Source: Lachnobacterium bovis DSM 14045
Lineage (GTDB): Bacteria > Bacillota > Clostridia > Lachnospirales > Lachnospiraceae
Direction: 5' to 3'
Assembly (NCBI RefSeq): GCF_900107245.1
Contig: NZ_FNPG01000018.1
Span: 1-64,000, forward strand
Length of the DNA stretch: 64,000 nucleotides
This document shows positions 6,981-16,235 of this stretch, in pieces. The notes under the pieces are model-generated. The model searched no databases. It worked only from the letters and a program-made list of their open reading frames with translations, and had not been told where the DNA came from. The position numbers and the translations under genes were made by a program. Position 1 is the first letter of the stretch. Every line of letters starts with the position of its first letter.

Positions 6981-8429
6981 TTACTGATTCTTCGTCTTAA
7001 AAGAATCTGAAACATTTTCTTTAAATACATTATACCTATCAATACCTTTGGCATTTGTGAAATACTTAATGATGCTTTCCAATGAGGAGTATTTTCCTGT
7101 TTCAAACACTACTTCGCGATTGTATTTAAACGCATCATCCCATAAATATTTAAGTACTTTTTCTGGAAATTTTCTATTTTGTTTTCTAGCTGCCCTTATT
7201 TGTCTAAGTCTTTCAGCATCTTCATCTGACAGTTTTTCATAACGTTCTCTTCTCTTTAAATCCTCAAATTCCCTTTCATACTTTTCTTCTTCTCTATCGT
7301 CATACTGTAAATCTCTAAGATGAATAAAATACGCTCCCAATCTTTTATCTTCAGATGATGTCATTCTTGCATTATTGCCAATAATAATTTTATTTATCTC
7401 AACACAGAAGTCCTGCCATCTAACCGCTGTATCAAGAATTGTTGCATTCGCAAAATTGTCATCAATCTCATCAAAACTATTTTCAATTAAACGCATATCC
7501 CATCTACGCTGAAATGCTGTATCCAATGTAAATACATTTTGATCAGAAGTATTCATTGTTCCAATAATAGATAAATTTGATGGTATTCTAACCTTATGGT
7601 CTGGGTCTCCATAAATTATTTTAGCCATATTTGCATTTGTTATTCCATATTCACTAGTTCCAATTGGAAAACCATCATCTTCTTTATCTAAAATTTCCGC
7701 TTTTCTATCCAACAATTGGAAAACCTCGCCAAATATTGCTGGAGCGTTTCCTCGATTAATTTCCTCGATTACTAAAACATACTCTGTCCTTGGATTGTTA
7801 TATGCTTCTTTTAGAATATTTGTAAAAGGACCCGCAGTAAATGCATAGCTTACCTGGCCATCCTCTGATACATTTGGCAGAATTTGTCCAATAAAATCAG
7901 AATAGGTATAATCCGGATGGAAAACCAATCTATCAACTTTAGTTTCCTTTGTACAATACTCATGCTCTATAGTCCAACTCTTTCCTGAACCAGGAACTCC
8001 ATATAAAAGTACATTACTACCATTTGTTAATCTTACGCTTTCTAAATCATCATCTGCTTCATAAAGATCATCATCAACATTAATAACCAAATGACGTTCA
8101 AGATCCATCATAGAAAGAAAGGTACTATGTCTAGAATCCGAAGCAGAAATAACCTCGATAGTATAATTACTTTTTCCTTTTACAAAAAGTAAGATGTCAT
8201 CTTCCTGCATTCCTCCCTCTGCATTTATTATCTGCTTAATATCTCCACCAAACCTAGGATCGGTAGCTAATAAAAATACTACATTGCCAGAAAATCCTGA
8301 CTTTTTTCCTTTCATAATCGCAGATTCTTTGTCATTATAAATTCCAAAAAACCCATTTAGCACTTCATTCGTAACACTAATCTGATGAGTTATGTCGTGC
8401 TTAAGTATTTTTCTCAAATAAATATTCAT
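6981..8429 (-). CDS. McrB-like AAA+ restriction NTPase (LlaJI R1-type)
   Basis: A 482-residue motor subunit. Walker A is LLYGVPGSGKSW near residue 135, Walker B VLVIEEINRGNAPAIF near 225, and sensor-type NTSDQNVFTLDTAFQRRWDM near 290 is the McrB-family signature for GTP-preferring AAA+ ATPases. The N-terminal 120 residues should hold the DNA-recognition domain. Its ATG overlaps the stop of the downstream-numbered methyltransferase gene (8429), showing translational coupling. A long charged coiled segment lies at about 370-420. With the McrC-like partner it should cleave unmodified DNA, as in LlaJI/BsuMI-type systems, not methylated DNA, given the two adjacent methyltransferases. Confidence 0.88.
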   Translation of the reverse strand: MNIYLRKILKHDITHQISVTNEVLNGFFGIYNDKESAIMKGKKSGFSGNVVFLLATDPRFGGDIKQIINAEGGMQEDDILLFVKGKSNYTIEVISASDSRHSTFLSMMDLERHLVINVDDDLYEADDDLESVRLTNGSNVLLYGVPGSGKSWTIEHEYCTKETKVDRLVFHPDYTYSDFIGQILPNVSEDGQVSYAFTAGPFTNILKEAYNNPRTEYVLVIEEINRGNAPAIFGEVFQLLDRKAEILDKEDDGFPIGTSEYGITNANMAKIIYGDPDHKVRIPSNLSIIGTMNTSDQNVFTLDTAFQRRWDMRLIENSFDEIDDNFANATILDTAVRWQDFCVEINKIIIGNNARMTSSEDKRLGAYFIHLRDLQYDDREEEKYEREFEDLKRRERYEKLSDEDAERLRQIRAARKQNRKFPEKVLKYLWDDAFKYNREVVFETGKYSSLESIIKYFTNAKGIDRYNVFKENVSDSFKTKNQ

Positions 8430-9175
8430 TATTGTTTATCCCCCTCTTCAAGCTGTTCTACAACATATTTACTCCATTGCTCAGCAATTGCTTTAGCAAA
8501 TCCCGGAAAAGTTTTACTTCTCCACGTTCTTCTCTCTGCTGCGTTCTTCGTTTTAGTCAATCCATCTGAATACCACTTAGGTAGTCTTTTTCCACTTCCA
8601 AACTCAATATACTCTCCTGGATCAACGACGTTTGTATGTTCTAATGGTGGTAAGTTTTTTAACCATAAGCATGTTTTTTTAGATGCACTATCACCAAAAT
8701 GAAATGGTTGAACTATTTGATCCGGCTTTCTCCATCTAGTATTCATTATTCCCACAGGGTTTTCTATTGCTATATATTTAATATCTGCATTTGCAAGAGC
8801 CATAAAGAATGCTGCACCTTCTTCTCTATCCTGAGCTCTATGTGGGAACTTCGGATGAGGACGTCTTTGATCTATAGGCAAATCCTTATCATCAGGATGA
8901 TAATACCATTTTGCTCCGCTAACTGCTAAGTATGTACAAGGTGGATGTGCTATCATCAAATCCCAAGACCCTTCAATATAATAGTCTTTTCCGTTTTGAA
9001 GTCGTCCACCTCCATTTTTTATTACTTCTAATACATCCTGATTAAAATGCCATTCAGGATGACCACCTGAACACTCTAGTATATCGCAACTATATGCATT
9101 ATGACCTAAACGTCTAAACTCTGTGCACACTCTTTGACTTTCTTCGCATGCAACAAGTACATTTAATTTTTTCAT
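8429..9175 (-). CDS. Phage-type DNA cytosine methyltransferase-like protein
   Basis: A 248-residue Rossmann-like protein beginning KKLNVLVACEESQRVC, the AdoMet-binding motif I of short cytosine methyltransferases found in phages. HPPCTYLAVSGAKW provides the catalytic Pro-Cys loop, and AIENPVGIMN corresponds to the ENV motif. It lacks the long target-recognition domain of full M.C5 enzymes. In LlaJI-type systems two cytosine methyltransferases protect the two strands of an asymmetric site, and this gene fits the second position. Start and stop overlap its neighbours (9175 and 8429), so it is tightly coupled in the operon. Confidence 0.8.
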   Translation of the reverse strand: MKKLNVLVACEESQRVCTEFRRLGHNAYSCDILECSGGHPEWHFNQDVLEVIKNGGGRLQNGKDYYIEGSWDLMIAHPPCTYLAVSGAKWYYHPDDKDLPIDQRRPHPKFPHRAQDREEGAAFFMALANADIKYIAIENPVGIMNTRWRKPDQIVQPFHFGDSASKKTCLWLKNLPPLEHTNVVDPGEYIEFGSGKRLPKWYSDGLTKTKNAAERRTWRSKTFPGFAKAIAEQWSKYVVEQLEEGDKQ

Positions 9176-10419
9176 TACTTATCATTCTCCAATATCTTAT
9201 TTATTGATAATGCTATATTTTTAGCAAACAATACTGGAACTGCATTACCTATCATTTTAAAACAATAAGCATCTGACCCTATAAATTCAAAATCCATAGG
9301 AAAAGATTGGAGTAAAGCTGCTTCTCGTATTGTAATAGAACGTAACTGTTTAACGTCGGGATGAATAAACATAAGTCCATCTTTATAAAGATGTGACACT
9401 ATTGTAGGAGAAGGTTTATCCCATTCTAAGCTTCTATATTTATTATGATTCGAAGTCTTTCCAGTAACTTTATGATAAAACTCAAGTTTTTCTTGTGTGG
9501 AAGCGTTATTCATAGATTTCTCAATCCACACCTTAAATACGTTTATGTCCCTCAAATTATTATATCTAGCTTTATGAAGAGAAATAATCTCATTCCCTAT
9601 TTGTTCATGAGAAATATTTCTATTACCTTCTTTATATGGTTTATCTAACGGTTTAAATTTTGGCATATTACCAATTGCATCTCTGACCGTGCGCTTAGGT
9701 TCATGTGATTTCATAGAATCTAAACTTTGATAAAATTCCTCTACGCTATGATTACTCTTTTTCTCTACACCAATAATAATCACTCTACGTCTTTCTTGAG
9801 GAACCATAAAATCTGCTGCTGAATATATTGATTTTTTCATATCATTAGGCTTTCTTATTTCATATCCAACCTTTTCAAAAGCCTCATATATTCTTTCAAT
9901 AACAAGTCGATCTCCTGGTGCCGCACTTAATATTCCAGGCACATTTTCAAATACAAACATTTTAGGACGATAATGGTCTACAACCTTTACAAAACTTTCA
10001 AATAAATAATTCCGATAATCATCCTTCATAGAATTTGGATCTTGTGCCCTACCTGCAATCGAATATGCTTGGCATGGCGGTCCACCAATAATTATGTCAA
10101 CCTTTTTGTTCCCTAATAACCCATCAATACCTTCTTTTATTACTTTTTCTGCATTGTCGGAACCATATGTTGAAATAGTCTCTTCTGTCCATGAACCCTT
10201 CATTAATTCATCAGTTTTTTGTATATCGAAACGAATCACTCTCTCTTTAGCTTCTTCTTCCGAATACCCCCATCTCTTCACTAAGTTATTTCTTAATGTA
10301 TCAACCATTGGTTTTTCCCATTCAACGTGAGCTAAAAACTCAAAACATCCCGATTGTAAAAAACCTTCTGACAAGCCTCCTGCTCCGGCAAATAAGTCAA
10401 TACAAGTATATTTTGGCAT
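9175..10419 (-). CDS. DNA (cytosine-5)-methyltransferase
   Basis: A 414-residue C5 methyltransferase with the full motif set in order: CIDLFAGAGGLSEGF (I), GGPPCQAYSIAGR with the catalytic Cys (IV), FVFENVPGIL (VI), QERRRVIIIG (VIII), IREAALLQSFP (IX) and GNAVPVLFAKNIA (X). The variable recognition region lies between about 250 and 350. Start at 10,419 (MPKYTCIDL) is chosen because it follows AAAGGAGCAATAG and comes six bases after the stop of the ribbon-helix-helix gene; a start at 10,464 would overlap that gene. It should protect host and element DNA from the adjacent McrBC-like nuclease. Confidence 0.95.
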   Translation of the reverse strand: MPKYTCIDLFAGAGGLSEGFLQSGCFEFLAHVEWEKPMVDTLRNNLVKRWGYSEEEAKERVIRFDIQKTDELMKGSWTEETISTYGSDNAEKVIKEGIDGLLGNKKVDIIIGGPPCQAYSIAGRAQDPNSMKDDYRNYLFESFVKVVDHYRPKMFVFENVPGILSAAPGDRLVIERIYEAFEKVGYEIRKPNDMKKSIYSAADFMVPQERRRVIIIGVEKKSNHSVEEFYQSLDSMKSHEPKRTVRDAIGNMPKFKPLDKPYKEGNRNISHEQIGNEIISLHKARYNNLRDINVFKVWIEKSMNNASTQEKLEFYHKVTGKTSNHNKYRSLEWDKPSPTIVSHLYKDGLMFIHPDVKQLRSITIREAALLQSFPMDFEFIGSDAYCFKMIGNAVPVLFAKNIALSINKILENDK

Positions 10420-10424
10420 AAATT

Positions 10425-10604
10425 CTATTGCTCCTTTCGGCTCTTTATATATTCTCTTATCCAAACACCTATTTCGATAGACGCTTTTTTCCCTTCTTGC
10501 CGAAGTATCTCCATAAATTCATCCTTAATTTCAGGTTCAATGGATATTTCAATTTTTGCAGTCTTTACCCTGCCTGATGGTCTTCCACTATTTTTTTCAT
10601 TCAT
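10425..10604 (-). CDS. Ribbon-helix-helix regulator of the restriction operon
   Basis: A 59-residue protein: a basic N-terminus (RPSGRVKTAK), a beta-strand-like KIEISIEPEIKD, then two helices ending WIREYIKSRK. This is the shape of a CopG/Arc-type repressor. It is the first gene of the methyltransferase-nuclease operon, ending six bases before the C5 methyltransferase start. Immediately upstream lie a promoter and several CCAGGG/CCCTGG boxes, so autorepression is likely. Restriction systems often need such control so that methylation precedes cutting; that this protein performs it is inference. It was too short to be listed by usual length cut-offs. Confidence 0.75.
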   Translation of the reverse strand: MNEKNSGRPSGRVKTAKIEISIEPEIKDEFMEILRQEGKKASIEIGVWIREYIKSRKEQ

Positions 10605-10663
10605 AAAAGTTTTAAACCTCGCCTCTGTAAATTGTGTTTTTCATTATTAAACCTGGTTTTTAT

Positions 10664-10726
10664 CAGGGTCTGACCCTGGCACAACCCTGGCATTACCAGT
10701 ATATCATACTGCTCAAAATATTACAA
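10664..10726 (-). promoter_or_regulatory. Promoter and operator boxes of the restriction operon
   Basis: TTGTAA (10,721-10,726) and TATACT (10,698-10,703) are 17 bases apart on the minus strand. Just downstream are repeated CCAGGG boxes and a perfect palindrome CAGGGT-CTG-ACCCTG at 10,664-10,678, a typical ribbon-helix-helix operator layout. The region from 10,727 to 10,911 shows nothing else. Confidence 0.65.
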
Positions 10727-10911
10727 TGTCTCTTTAAGAAATTTATTAGGTTTCTATCTTTCTTTACTTTTCATGCTATCCATGTTAAGATTTTCTCGAA
10801 ATAAATTTCATTTTCTAATAATTCAAGGGAATCTCTTCCCATTATTCCAGCATTTATTATATAAACTTATTTGTAACCGTTTTATTTTTATACTCAAAAG
10901 GAGGTTTATTA

Positions 10912-11235
10912 TTGTTTACAAAAAAAGATATTAGGAGCATTGATCGAAAGTATTTCAATGTTCTACAGGAAGGCTGTTACGCTATTACACTACAGTCCAA
11001 AAACACAAAGCATTATTGGCACATCGTTCATCAAGAATATTCTCACTTCTCTTCCTGCATAATAGAGCACAAGCACAACTACTCTGATTCCTATCACCGT
11101 CACAGAAACCAAAAAAATCTTAAAGCAGCAATGGCCGCCATCAAATCCCATGATGATTTCCAAATCAACGTTAGAGACAAGCAAAAGAAAAGAGCCCATA
11201 AAGCTCGCGCTTTACAGACTCCATCCCTTACTTAA
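10912..11235 (+). CDS. Small basic protein of unknown function
   Basis: A 107-residue plus-strand protein that begins at TTG (10,912), seven bases after a near-perfect ribosome site AAAAGGAGG. It is rich in His, Lys and Arg with no membrane segment: HYWHIVHQEYSHFSSCIIEHKH in the middle (read as separate short motifs) and a basic KKRAHKARA tail. No family is recognised. Its 3' end overlaps that of the convergent ssb gene by eight bases. The ribosome site and sequence composition argue that it is real; nucleic-acid or metal binding is possible from composition only. Confidence 0.65.
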   Translation: MFTKKDIRSIDRKYFNVLQEGCYAITLQSKNTKHYWHIVHQEYSHFSSCIIEHKHNYSDSYHRHRNQKNLKAAMAAIKSHDDFQINVRDKQKKRAHKARALQTPSLT

Positions 11236-11635
11236 ACGGAAGTTCTTCATCAATATCATCTGGAATTGACACAAAATCATCTGGTGCTGAAGGAGGGTAG
11301 GAAGTATTAGCATTCTTACTCTCACAAAACTCATGCTCATCTACAACAACATCCGTTGTATATACCTTCTGACCATCCTTGTTTGTATAACTGCCAGTCT
11401 GGATTCTTCCAACGACTGCAATTTTAATTCCCTTATGTAGGTGGGACTCAACAAAATCAGCACTCTTTCCAAACGCTACACAACTAATGAAATCGGCTGT
11501 GCTTTCCTCCCCTTCTTTTCTTCATCTGCGATCCACCGCCAAGGTATATCTCGCAACCTTGGTTCCATTCTCTCCTGATGAAATTTTGATATCCGGTTCT
11601 CTCGTAAGTCTACCGGTCAACTCAACCTTATTCAT
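11228..11635 (-). CDS. ssb: Single-stranded DNA-binding protein, in-frame TGA at codon 38
   Basis: Reads as a 135-residue SSB if the TGA at 11,522-11,524 is passed. OB-fold hallmarks: MNKVELTGRLTREP at the start, RYTLAVDRR, then after TGA ADFISCVAFGKSADF, GRIQTGSYTNKDGQ and the acidic ending DDIDEELPF, which is the partner-binding tail of SSBs. Other SSBs have an aromatic or basic residue at the TGA position, so Trp is plausible but Arg (from CGA) is possible. It is the last gene of the operon running from module B. It should coat transferred single-stranded DNA. If the TGA stops translation, only 37 useless residues are made. Confidence 0.85.
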
Positions 11636-11642
11636 GTTCCAC

Positions 11643-12371
11643 CTACTTTCCTGCTAAATAAAGCTGAATACCTTCATAACTAATTGCTGTATTCATCTGA
11701 TCCACCTCATCTGGTGCTACCTTTACAGAGAACACAACTGCTGTTGCAGCACCATTTTCAGCTTCATAACTCTTAGTAAGTTCATTACCCGAATTATCAT
11801 ATGCAGCCTCTACATAAACGTTCTCAACCATAAGCACAAGCTGATTTGTGGACGGATCTTTCGCATATACATTTACAATATCTCCATGTCTGATAGTTCC
11901 ACTTACAGAGTTATTAAAGTCGTTTACCTTAATAGAAGTCACCTGAGTCTCTGCAGTGTACTTATCCATAACAGAATCCTTCTCAGCAATATCGTCCTTA
12001 TTGACCATCTGTCTTGCAGATAGATCAGACTCAACATAGAAACCACCATCAGGTAATTCCTTGATGTCCGAGTAAATGCAGTCAGGTAAGATAGCCTTTT
12101 CTACGTCCTTGATTTCAAAGTAATCATCCACCTTATCTTCAGCGATAAAGGTATTTGCTTCGATATCCTTTGTTGCACATACCACATGTGCTTTCACCAC
12201 TTCATTCTTTGTGATGTTTGTCATCACAAGATAAATTAGGCAAGCTACGATAGCAGCAAGGATAAATGGAATAATCAGTGATTTCACTGTAAATCCAATG
12301 TTTCGCTTACCCTTCTCAGTAGCCTTGTCCTTTGCCTTCTTATCTACTTCTGTATTCTTTTTCTTATACAT
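11643..12371 (-). CDS. cpaB: CpaB/RcpC-like Flp pilus assembly protein (SAF domain)
   Basis: A 242-residue protein with a cytoplasmic Lys-rich N-terminus, one membrane anchor at about 27-48 (SLIIPFILAAIVACLIYLVM), and an outside SAF-like domain beginning VVCATKDIEANTFI. The C-terminal half contains GDIVNVYAKD and the RcpC-type strand pattern ending EGIQLYLAGK. CpaB proteins stabilise Flp/Tad pilus assembly at the envelope. It follows the two TadE-like genes in the same direction and precedes ssb. Its presence inside a conjugative operon supports a Tad-type pilus machine in transfer. Confidence 0.82.
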   Translation of the reverse strand: MYKKKNTEVDKKAKDKATEKGKRNIGFTVKSLIIPFILAAIVACLIYLVMTNITKNEVVKAHVVCATKDIEANTFIAEDKVDDYFEIKDVEKAILPDCIYSDIKELPDGGFYVESDLSARQMVNKDDIAEKDSVMDKYTAETQVTSIKVNDFNNSVSGTIRHGDIVNVYAKDPSTNQLVLMVENVYVEAAYDNSGNELTKSYEAENGAATAVVFSVKVAPDEVDQMNTAISYEGIQLYLAGK

Positions 12372-12385
12372 AAACTTAAATCCTC

Positions 12386-12955
12386 CTAATAATTAATCTT
12401 CAGGGCACAATAGATATCCCTGGTTTTTCTGATATAGCTATCATCTAAAATACTCTTTAGATCGAATGTCACCTTTGCATATGCTGATGTCTTTCTTACA
12501 ACCTCACCAGCTGGAGTTTTTACACTTCCAACTCGACCATAGCTTGTGGATCTAGCCCCACCGTTCCCTGAATATGTTGTAATTCGAACCTGCGAATCTT
12601 CTACCTCATATTCAATGAATGTCGTATATTCAAAGTTGTAATAAAACCCTTCCGTATTAGATATAGCATCCCTCATGCAAGCCATATAATTGTTATATGA
12701 CTCCTCTCTGTTTCTAAATCTTACAACTGGATAGCCATAGCTTTCAGCTGTCTCAAAGTAATAAACATCATCAGCAACAAGCGATGCTAGAACCGAATCT
12801 GATAAGGCATCATCTATGGTATGCTGCTCGGACATAAGCTTACTCGCCATAGCAATGTACATCGTTGTAATCACTAAGATAAGTGCCAATCCAAACAAGA
12901 TACAATATCCAACAGCTCCTGTAGCATCCTTCTTTTTACATACAAATCTTTCCAT
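12386..12955 (-). CDS. TadE/TadG-like pseudopilin
   Basis: A 189-residue protein with one N-terminal transmembrane helix (about 13-36, VGYCILFGLALILVITTMY) after KKKDATGA, the arrangement of a class III prepilin signal cut by the element's prepilin peptidase. The outside part is beta-rich without a known domain. ATG at 12,955 follows AGGAGGTGGCG; the GTG six bases earlier lies in that site. Its neighbours are another pilin-like gene and TadC. Probably a minor pilin. Confidence 0.65.
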   Translation of the reverse strand: MERFVCKKKDATGAVGYCILFGLALILVITTMYIAMASKLMSEQHTIDDALSDSVLASLVADDVYYFETAESYGYPVVRFRNREESYNNYMACMRDAISNTEGFYYNFEYTTFIEYEVEDSQVRITTYSGNGGARSTSYGRVGSVKTPAGEVVRKTSAYAKVTFDLKSILDDSYIRKTRDIYCALKINY

Positions 12956-12964
12956 CGCCACCTC

Positions 12965-13375
12965 CTACTGCTTTGCAGTACTTGTTCTATTAATGGTGAT
13001 GGTTGTCGGATGAGATGCCACTTTTGATATTCCACCCGCAAAGGCAAGAATGTTATCATCATAGGTTCCTGTAATCTTTAAATAGATTCGATCCCCATAG
13101 TTAACCTCTCGTGTTGTCGTACCAGAAATTGAAATATTATAAAGACCCTCGCTCTCTAAATCCGCAATCAATGCACTCTGGTCTGCCGGCTTCAAATATC
13201 CCTCTGTTTCCATAATCAAAAGGTATTCCCTCGCAGTCTGTCTCATCGCCCACTTGTCGCTAATACCAGAGAAGGCTCCAAAGATGATTACTAAGAACGC
13301 TGTTCCCATTACAATACCGATAAGCGCAACCAACATATTTTCAACTACGCCACTTGCTTCTTTTTTCTTTTTCAT
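12965..13375 (-). CDS. TadE/DUF4320-like pseudopilin
   Basis: A 136-residue pilin-like protein. KKKKEASG precedes the hydrophobic helix VVENMLVALIGIVMG, with Glu near +4 of the putative cleavage site, as expected for substrates of type IV prepilin peptidases. The remainder is a small beta domain ending in a basic tail. Nine bases separate it from the next gene. It resembles the DUF4320 proteins that recur in clostridial conjugative elements. Confidence 0.7.
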   Translation of the reverse strand: MKKKKEASGVVENMLVALIGIVMGTAFLVIIFGAFSGISDKWAMRQTAREYLLIMETEGYLKPADQSALIADLESEGLYNISISGTTTREVNYGDRIYLKITGTYDDNILAFAGGISKVASHPTTITINRTSTAKQ

Positions 13376-13387
13376 ACGCCCTCCCTT

Positions 13388-14230
13388 CTAAAATGCTATC
13401 TGCATTTCCAATAATTTCATAATGATGCAGTAAAGAATCACGCCCAAGATATCAAAAGCTATCATCATGACATACATCATTATTTTATTCTCTAGAATTA
13501 CACATCGTCTCTTATTTACACCGATCTGTTCACGCTCGATGTTATTCTCAAGCGTTTTTAATGACTCATCTACCTGACCTGTTGACTGCAGAGACTTAAT
13601 CACTGTACAGAATGCGGAAATCTCACCATTATCAAAGCTAAGCTCCATTTCATCTAAGCACTCATCTAATGACATCCCACCATCTAAGTTATTCTTCAGA
13701 CGAATAAGCGACATCTTTAGTCTCTTATTCTCTACTACCATAACTGCATCTCTTAGAGCATCTGCAATATACTGTCCGCCTCGCTTACCGTAGAGAACAG
13801 ATCTACTCATTTCACAGATATCTGCCATCATTTCTTCGTTGCTACTCTTATTCATAAGTCTCAGATATACATCTAAAAAGCTCCAACCAATAGCAGCTGC
13901 AAGTATCGTAAATAACTGTGAACTTGAGCTATGCATTACCCCTTTTGAAACAAAAAATGTAATAATTGAACCCAAACCTGCAAATACAGTCTTATATAAA
14001 TACCAATGGCCCACTGTAATTCCGTCACTTAGAAACACATCTGCCCCCATCTTCTTAAGCCAAATCTGTTTCTGATATATAAATTCCTGAAGTCCTTTTG
14101 CTTCCTTTACCTTCTTTAACTGCTTTCGTGCTTCTTCCTGCGGAGTAGTATGAAGTGCAAGCATTGCAATTGTCTGAAAGAAGATAAACACCGCAGCAAA
14201 GAATACTACCATTAAAATTCCTACTACCAT
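13388..14230 (-). CDS. tadC: TadC-like inner-membrane platform protein
   Basis: A 280-residue T2SSF/GspF-fold membrane protein. Hydrophobic segments lie at about 3-24, 75-110 and 255-278; the cytoplasmic stretch includes the family pattern LKNNLDGGMSLDECLDEMELSFDNGEISAFC and LKTLENNIEREQIGVNKR (quoted in parts). TadB and TadC together form the platform on which the TadA ATPase works. It is ten bases from tadB and in the same operon as tadA and cpaB. Confidence 0.85.
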   Translation of the reverse strand: MVVGILMVVFFAAVFIFFQTIAMLALHTTPQEEARKQLKKVKEAKGLQEFIYQKQIWLKKMGADVFLSDGITVGHWYLYKTVFAGLGSIITFFVSKGVMHSSSSQLFTILAAAIGWSFLDVYLRLMNKSSNEEMMADICEMSRSVLYGKRGGQYIADALRDAVMVVENKRLKMSLIRLKNNLDGGMSLDECLDEMELSFDNGEISAFCTVIKSLQSTGQVDESLKTLENNIEREQIGVNKRRCVILENKIMMYVMMIAFDILGVILYCIIMKLLEMQIAF

Positions 14231-14239
14231 TTCTCCTCC

Positions 14240-15187
14240 TTACTTATCTGTGCTGAACAGTTTCACTACTACAAACAGGTACAAGATTCCTGTAATAAGA
14301 AGTATTGCCTGTCCCACCATGTTGCTTGTTAATATGTGCTTTACATCAATGCCAATACCATTTCCAATGAATAAAACAATGAAAACGGATGCGATTGATA
14401 TAGCAACAAGTGTCAGTTTCATAGAAAAGAGAATGTTTTTTCGCTCTTCTCTCGCCGACAAACTAGCAGCAATCTGCCCCATCATCTGCTCTAGTACTTC
14501 CTCATAATTTGCCTGAAAGTGCATACAGTTCTTCAGGTTTACTAGAATCGTCTGAAGCTGTCTGTTATCCGTTGATTCCTTCATATAATCAAATGCTAGA
14601 TCCACATTACCGGTCTGCTCACAATCTAATAAAAACTTAGATATCAGCTCTTTAATTGGACCTTTCATTGATGGCAATGTATTCTGCATAATGGTTACAA
14701 TATCTGAGCTTCCCTTTGAATGGTTAGAAAGAATCGACACAAACAAGGATGTTGTATCTTCAATCTCGTTATAAGTCTTTCCTGCTAATGCAATAACAAT
14801 TACATACAATGCAACAAACTGCACAGCACCGATAAACAAGGCAATGAATACATTATGTGTAAATGCAATCCCTTCTATGATTCCACCCATAAATGAAAGT
14901 ATTAATAGCATTAGATACTTCTCTCCATTGAGTCATGGAAGAAATCTCTTTAATCCACTTGTTAAAATCAATCGATCCATCTTATAAAGGAGCGACTTAT
15001 TCTCGATAGAACCAAACTTAGATACAAAGCTTGCCTCCAAGCTCAGTTTCTTTCCAACACTATCCTGATGCTGTTTCACTAAGTTATCCCAAACGTTATG
15101 CTCTTTGAACTTCTTATGAATCATGTAGAACAGCGCTACGAGCAAGAGCCCTAATACTGCCCAAGCAACAATCTCATATCTACTCAC
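14240..15187 (-). CDS. tadB: TadB-like platform protein, in-frame TGA at codon 85
   Basis: Reads as a 315-residue TadB if the TGA at 14,933-14,935 is passed: ...TSGLKRFLP, then TGA, then LNGEKYLMLLILSFMGG. TadB homologues commonly have an aromatic residue in the Leu-Pro-aromatic-Leu turn here, so Trp fits well. The second part holds the T2SSF core with membrane helices at about 90-140 and 260-315. Start is GTG at 15,187, eight bases after GGAGGG and overlapping the stop of the lipoprotein gene. If the stop is honoured, the platform domain is not made from this start, though an internal ATG could give a shortened protein. Confidence 0.85.
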
Positions 15188-16235
15188 TTGCTTCTCCCTC
15201 CTTTACTTCTGTTACATCACTATCGCCTTCAGGTTCCATCTCTGTCTCTTCCTGATTTTCTTCAAAATCAGGATCACTTGGATCAGATATAACAGAACCG
15301 TTTTCATCATAGATAATAATTGGATCATTCCAATCCACGTTTTCATCGTATGCTTCACCGTTGTATGTATCTAAATCTTCATCCGCTACATATCTGAATA
15401 ATCCGACTCCGTTTACAAAGTAATAACCTGTTTTAAAATAATCAGGAATGGTAATAGCAATGCAATTGCTATGTAAAAAATCAAACTCATAACTTACAAA
15501 CCTCTCTAATGAACCAAAGCTGTGAATGTTTGCTTTAAGTTTAAAATCCTGGTAATACGTACCTGTATAAAATTCACAAGCATATGACTTACCTTTCTGC
15601 AATCCCAAAACAGTACCACCATCCGATACGGTTTTCTTTGAAAGCTTTGTGTCACCAACCTTATCCAAATACAGTTTTGTAATTGACTGCAATTTTGATA
15701 AGGCACCTGCATCTGACTTCAAATCAATGTAATACTTGTAATCATCTTCACTACTCTGCGCAAATGGAATGTAATAATGATCACCACCATCTGCTATAAA
15801 ATTTGATACACCAATGGTATATCCATAATCTGCGAAGCGCTCAAAGACAATAGAATCTGGCACCTCTGTATCCGAGACATATAACAACTTATCTTTGCTT
15901 GTTACTGTTGGAATTTTTTCATCTGCTTCATCACTTACCCAAATGCTTCTCGGATTATCTGTAACCTCCTCCAACTCTTTCCCTGTAAAGTTGATATCTC
16001 CAGTAATACAAGTCTGGAAGGTATTAGAACCAGATGCTTTATTCACATCTGATTCATTTGCATCCTTCCACACATATGCTTTCCCGCTTTCCAATTCGTC
16101 TACTGTTGAAAAGCTTGTAGGCCTACCACTTGCGTTACCACTTAAGGTCTCAAAAATACCGCATCCAGTAAGTGAAATTACAGAACACCCCGCTAATAGA
16201 ATTGCAGCTATTCTCTTTACACACTTACTTTTCAT
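15180..16235 (-). CDS. Lipoprotein of the pilus/T4SS operon
   Basis: A 351-residue lipoprotein: basic start MKSKCVKRIAA, hydrophobic stretch and lipobox LTGC at about 22-25. The exported part has no family I recognise; it is beta-rich and ends in a strongly acidic tail (EENQEETEMEPEGDSD). Start at 16,235 is preferred because GAGGAGGTTGTGG precedes it and it overlaps the TadA stop. It sits between tadA and tadB, where some Tad loci have secretin-pilotin or surface proteins; in this Gram-positive setting a surface anchor for the pilus is a guess. Confidence 0.75.
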   Translation of the reverse strand: MKSKCVKRIAAILLAGCSVISLTGCGIFETLSGNASGRPTSFSTVDELESGKAYVWKDANESDVNKASGSNTFQTCITGDINFTGKELEEVTDNPRSIWVSDEADEKIPTVTSKDKLLYVSDTEVPDSIVFERFADYGYTIGVSNFIADGGDHYYIPFAQSSEDDYKYYIDLKSDAGALSKLQSITKLYLDKVGDTKLSKKTVSDGGTVLGLQKGKSYACEFYTGTYYQDFKLKANIHSFGSLERFVSYEFDFLHSNCIAITIPDYFKTGYYFVNGVGLFRYVADEDLDTYNGEAYDENVDWNDPIIIYDENGSVISDPSDPDFEENQEETEMEPEGDSDVTEVKEGEASE

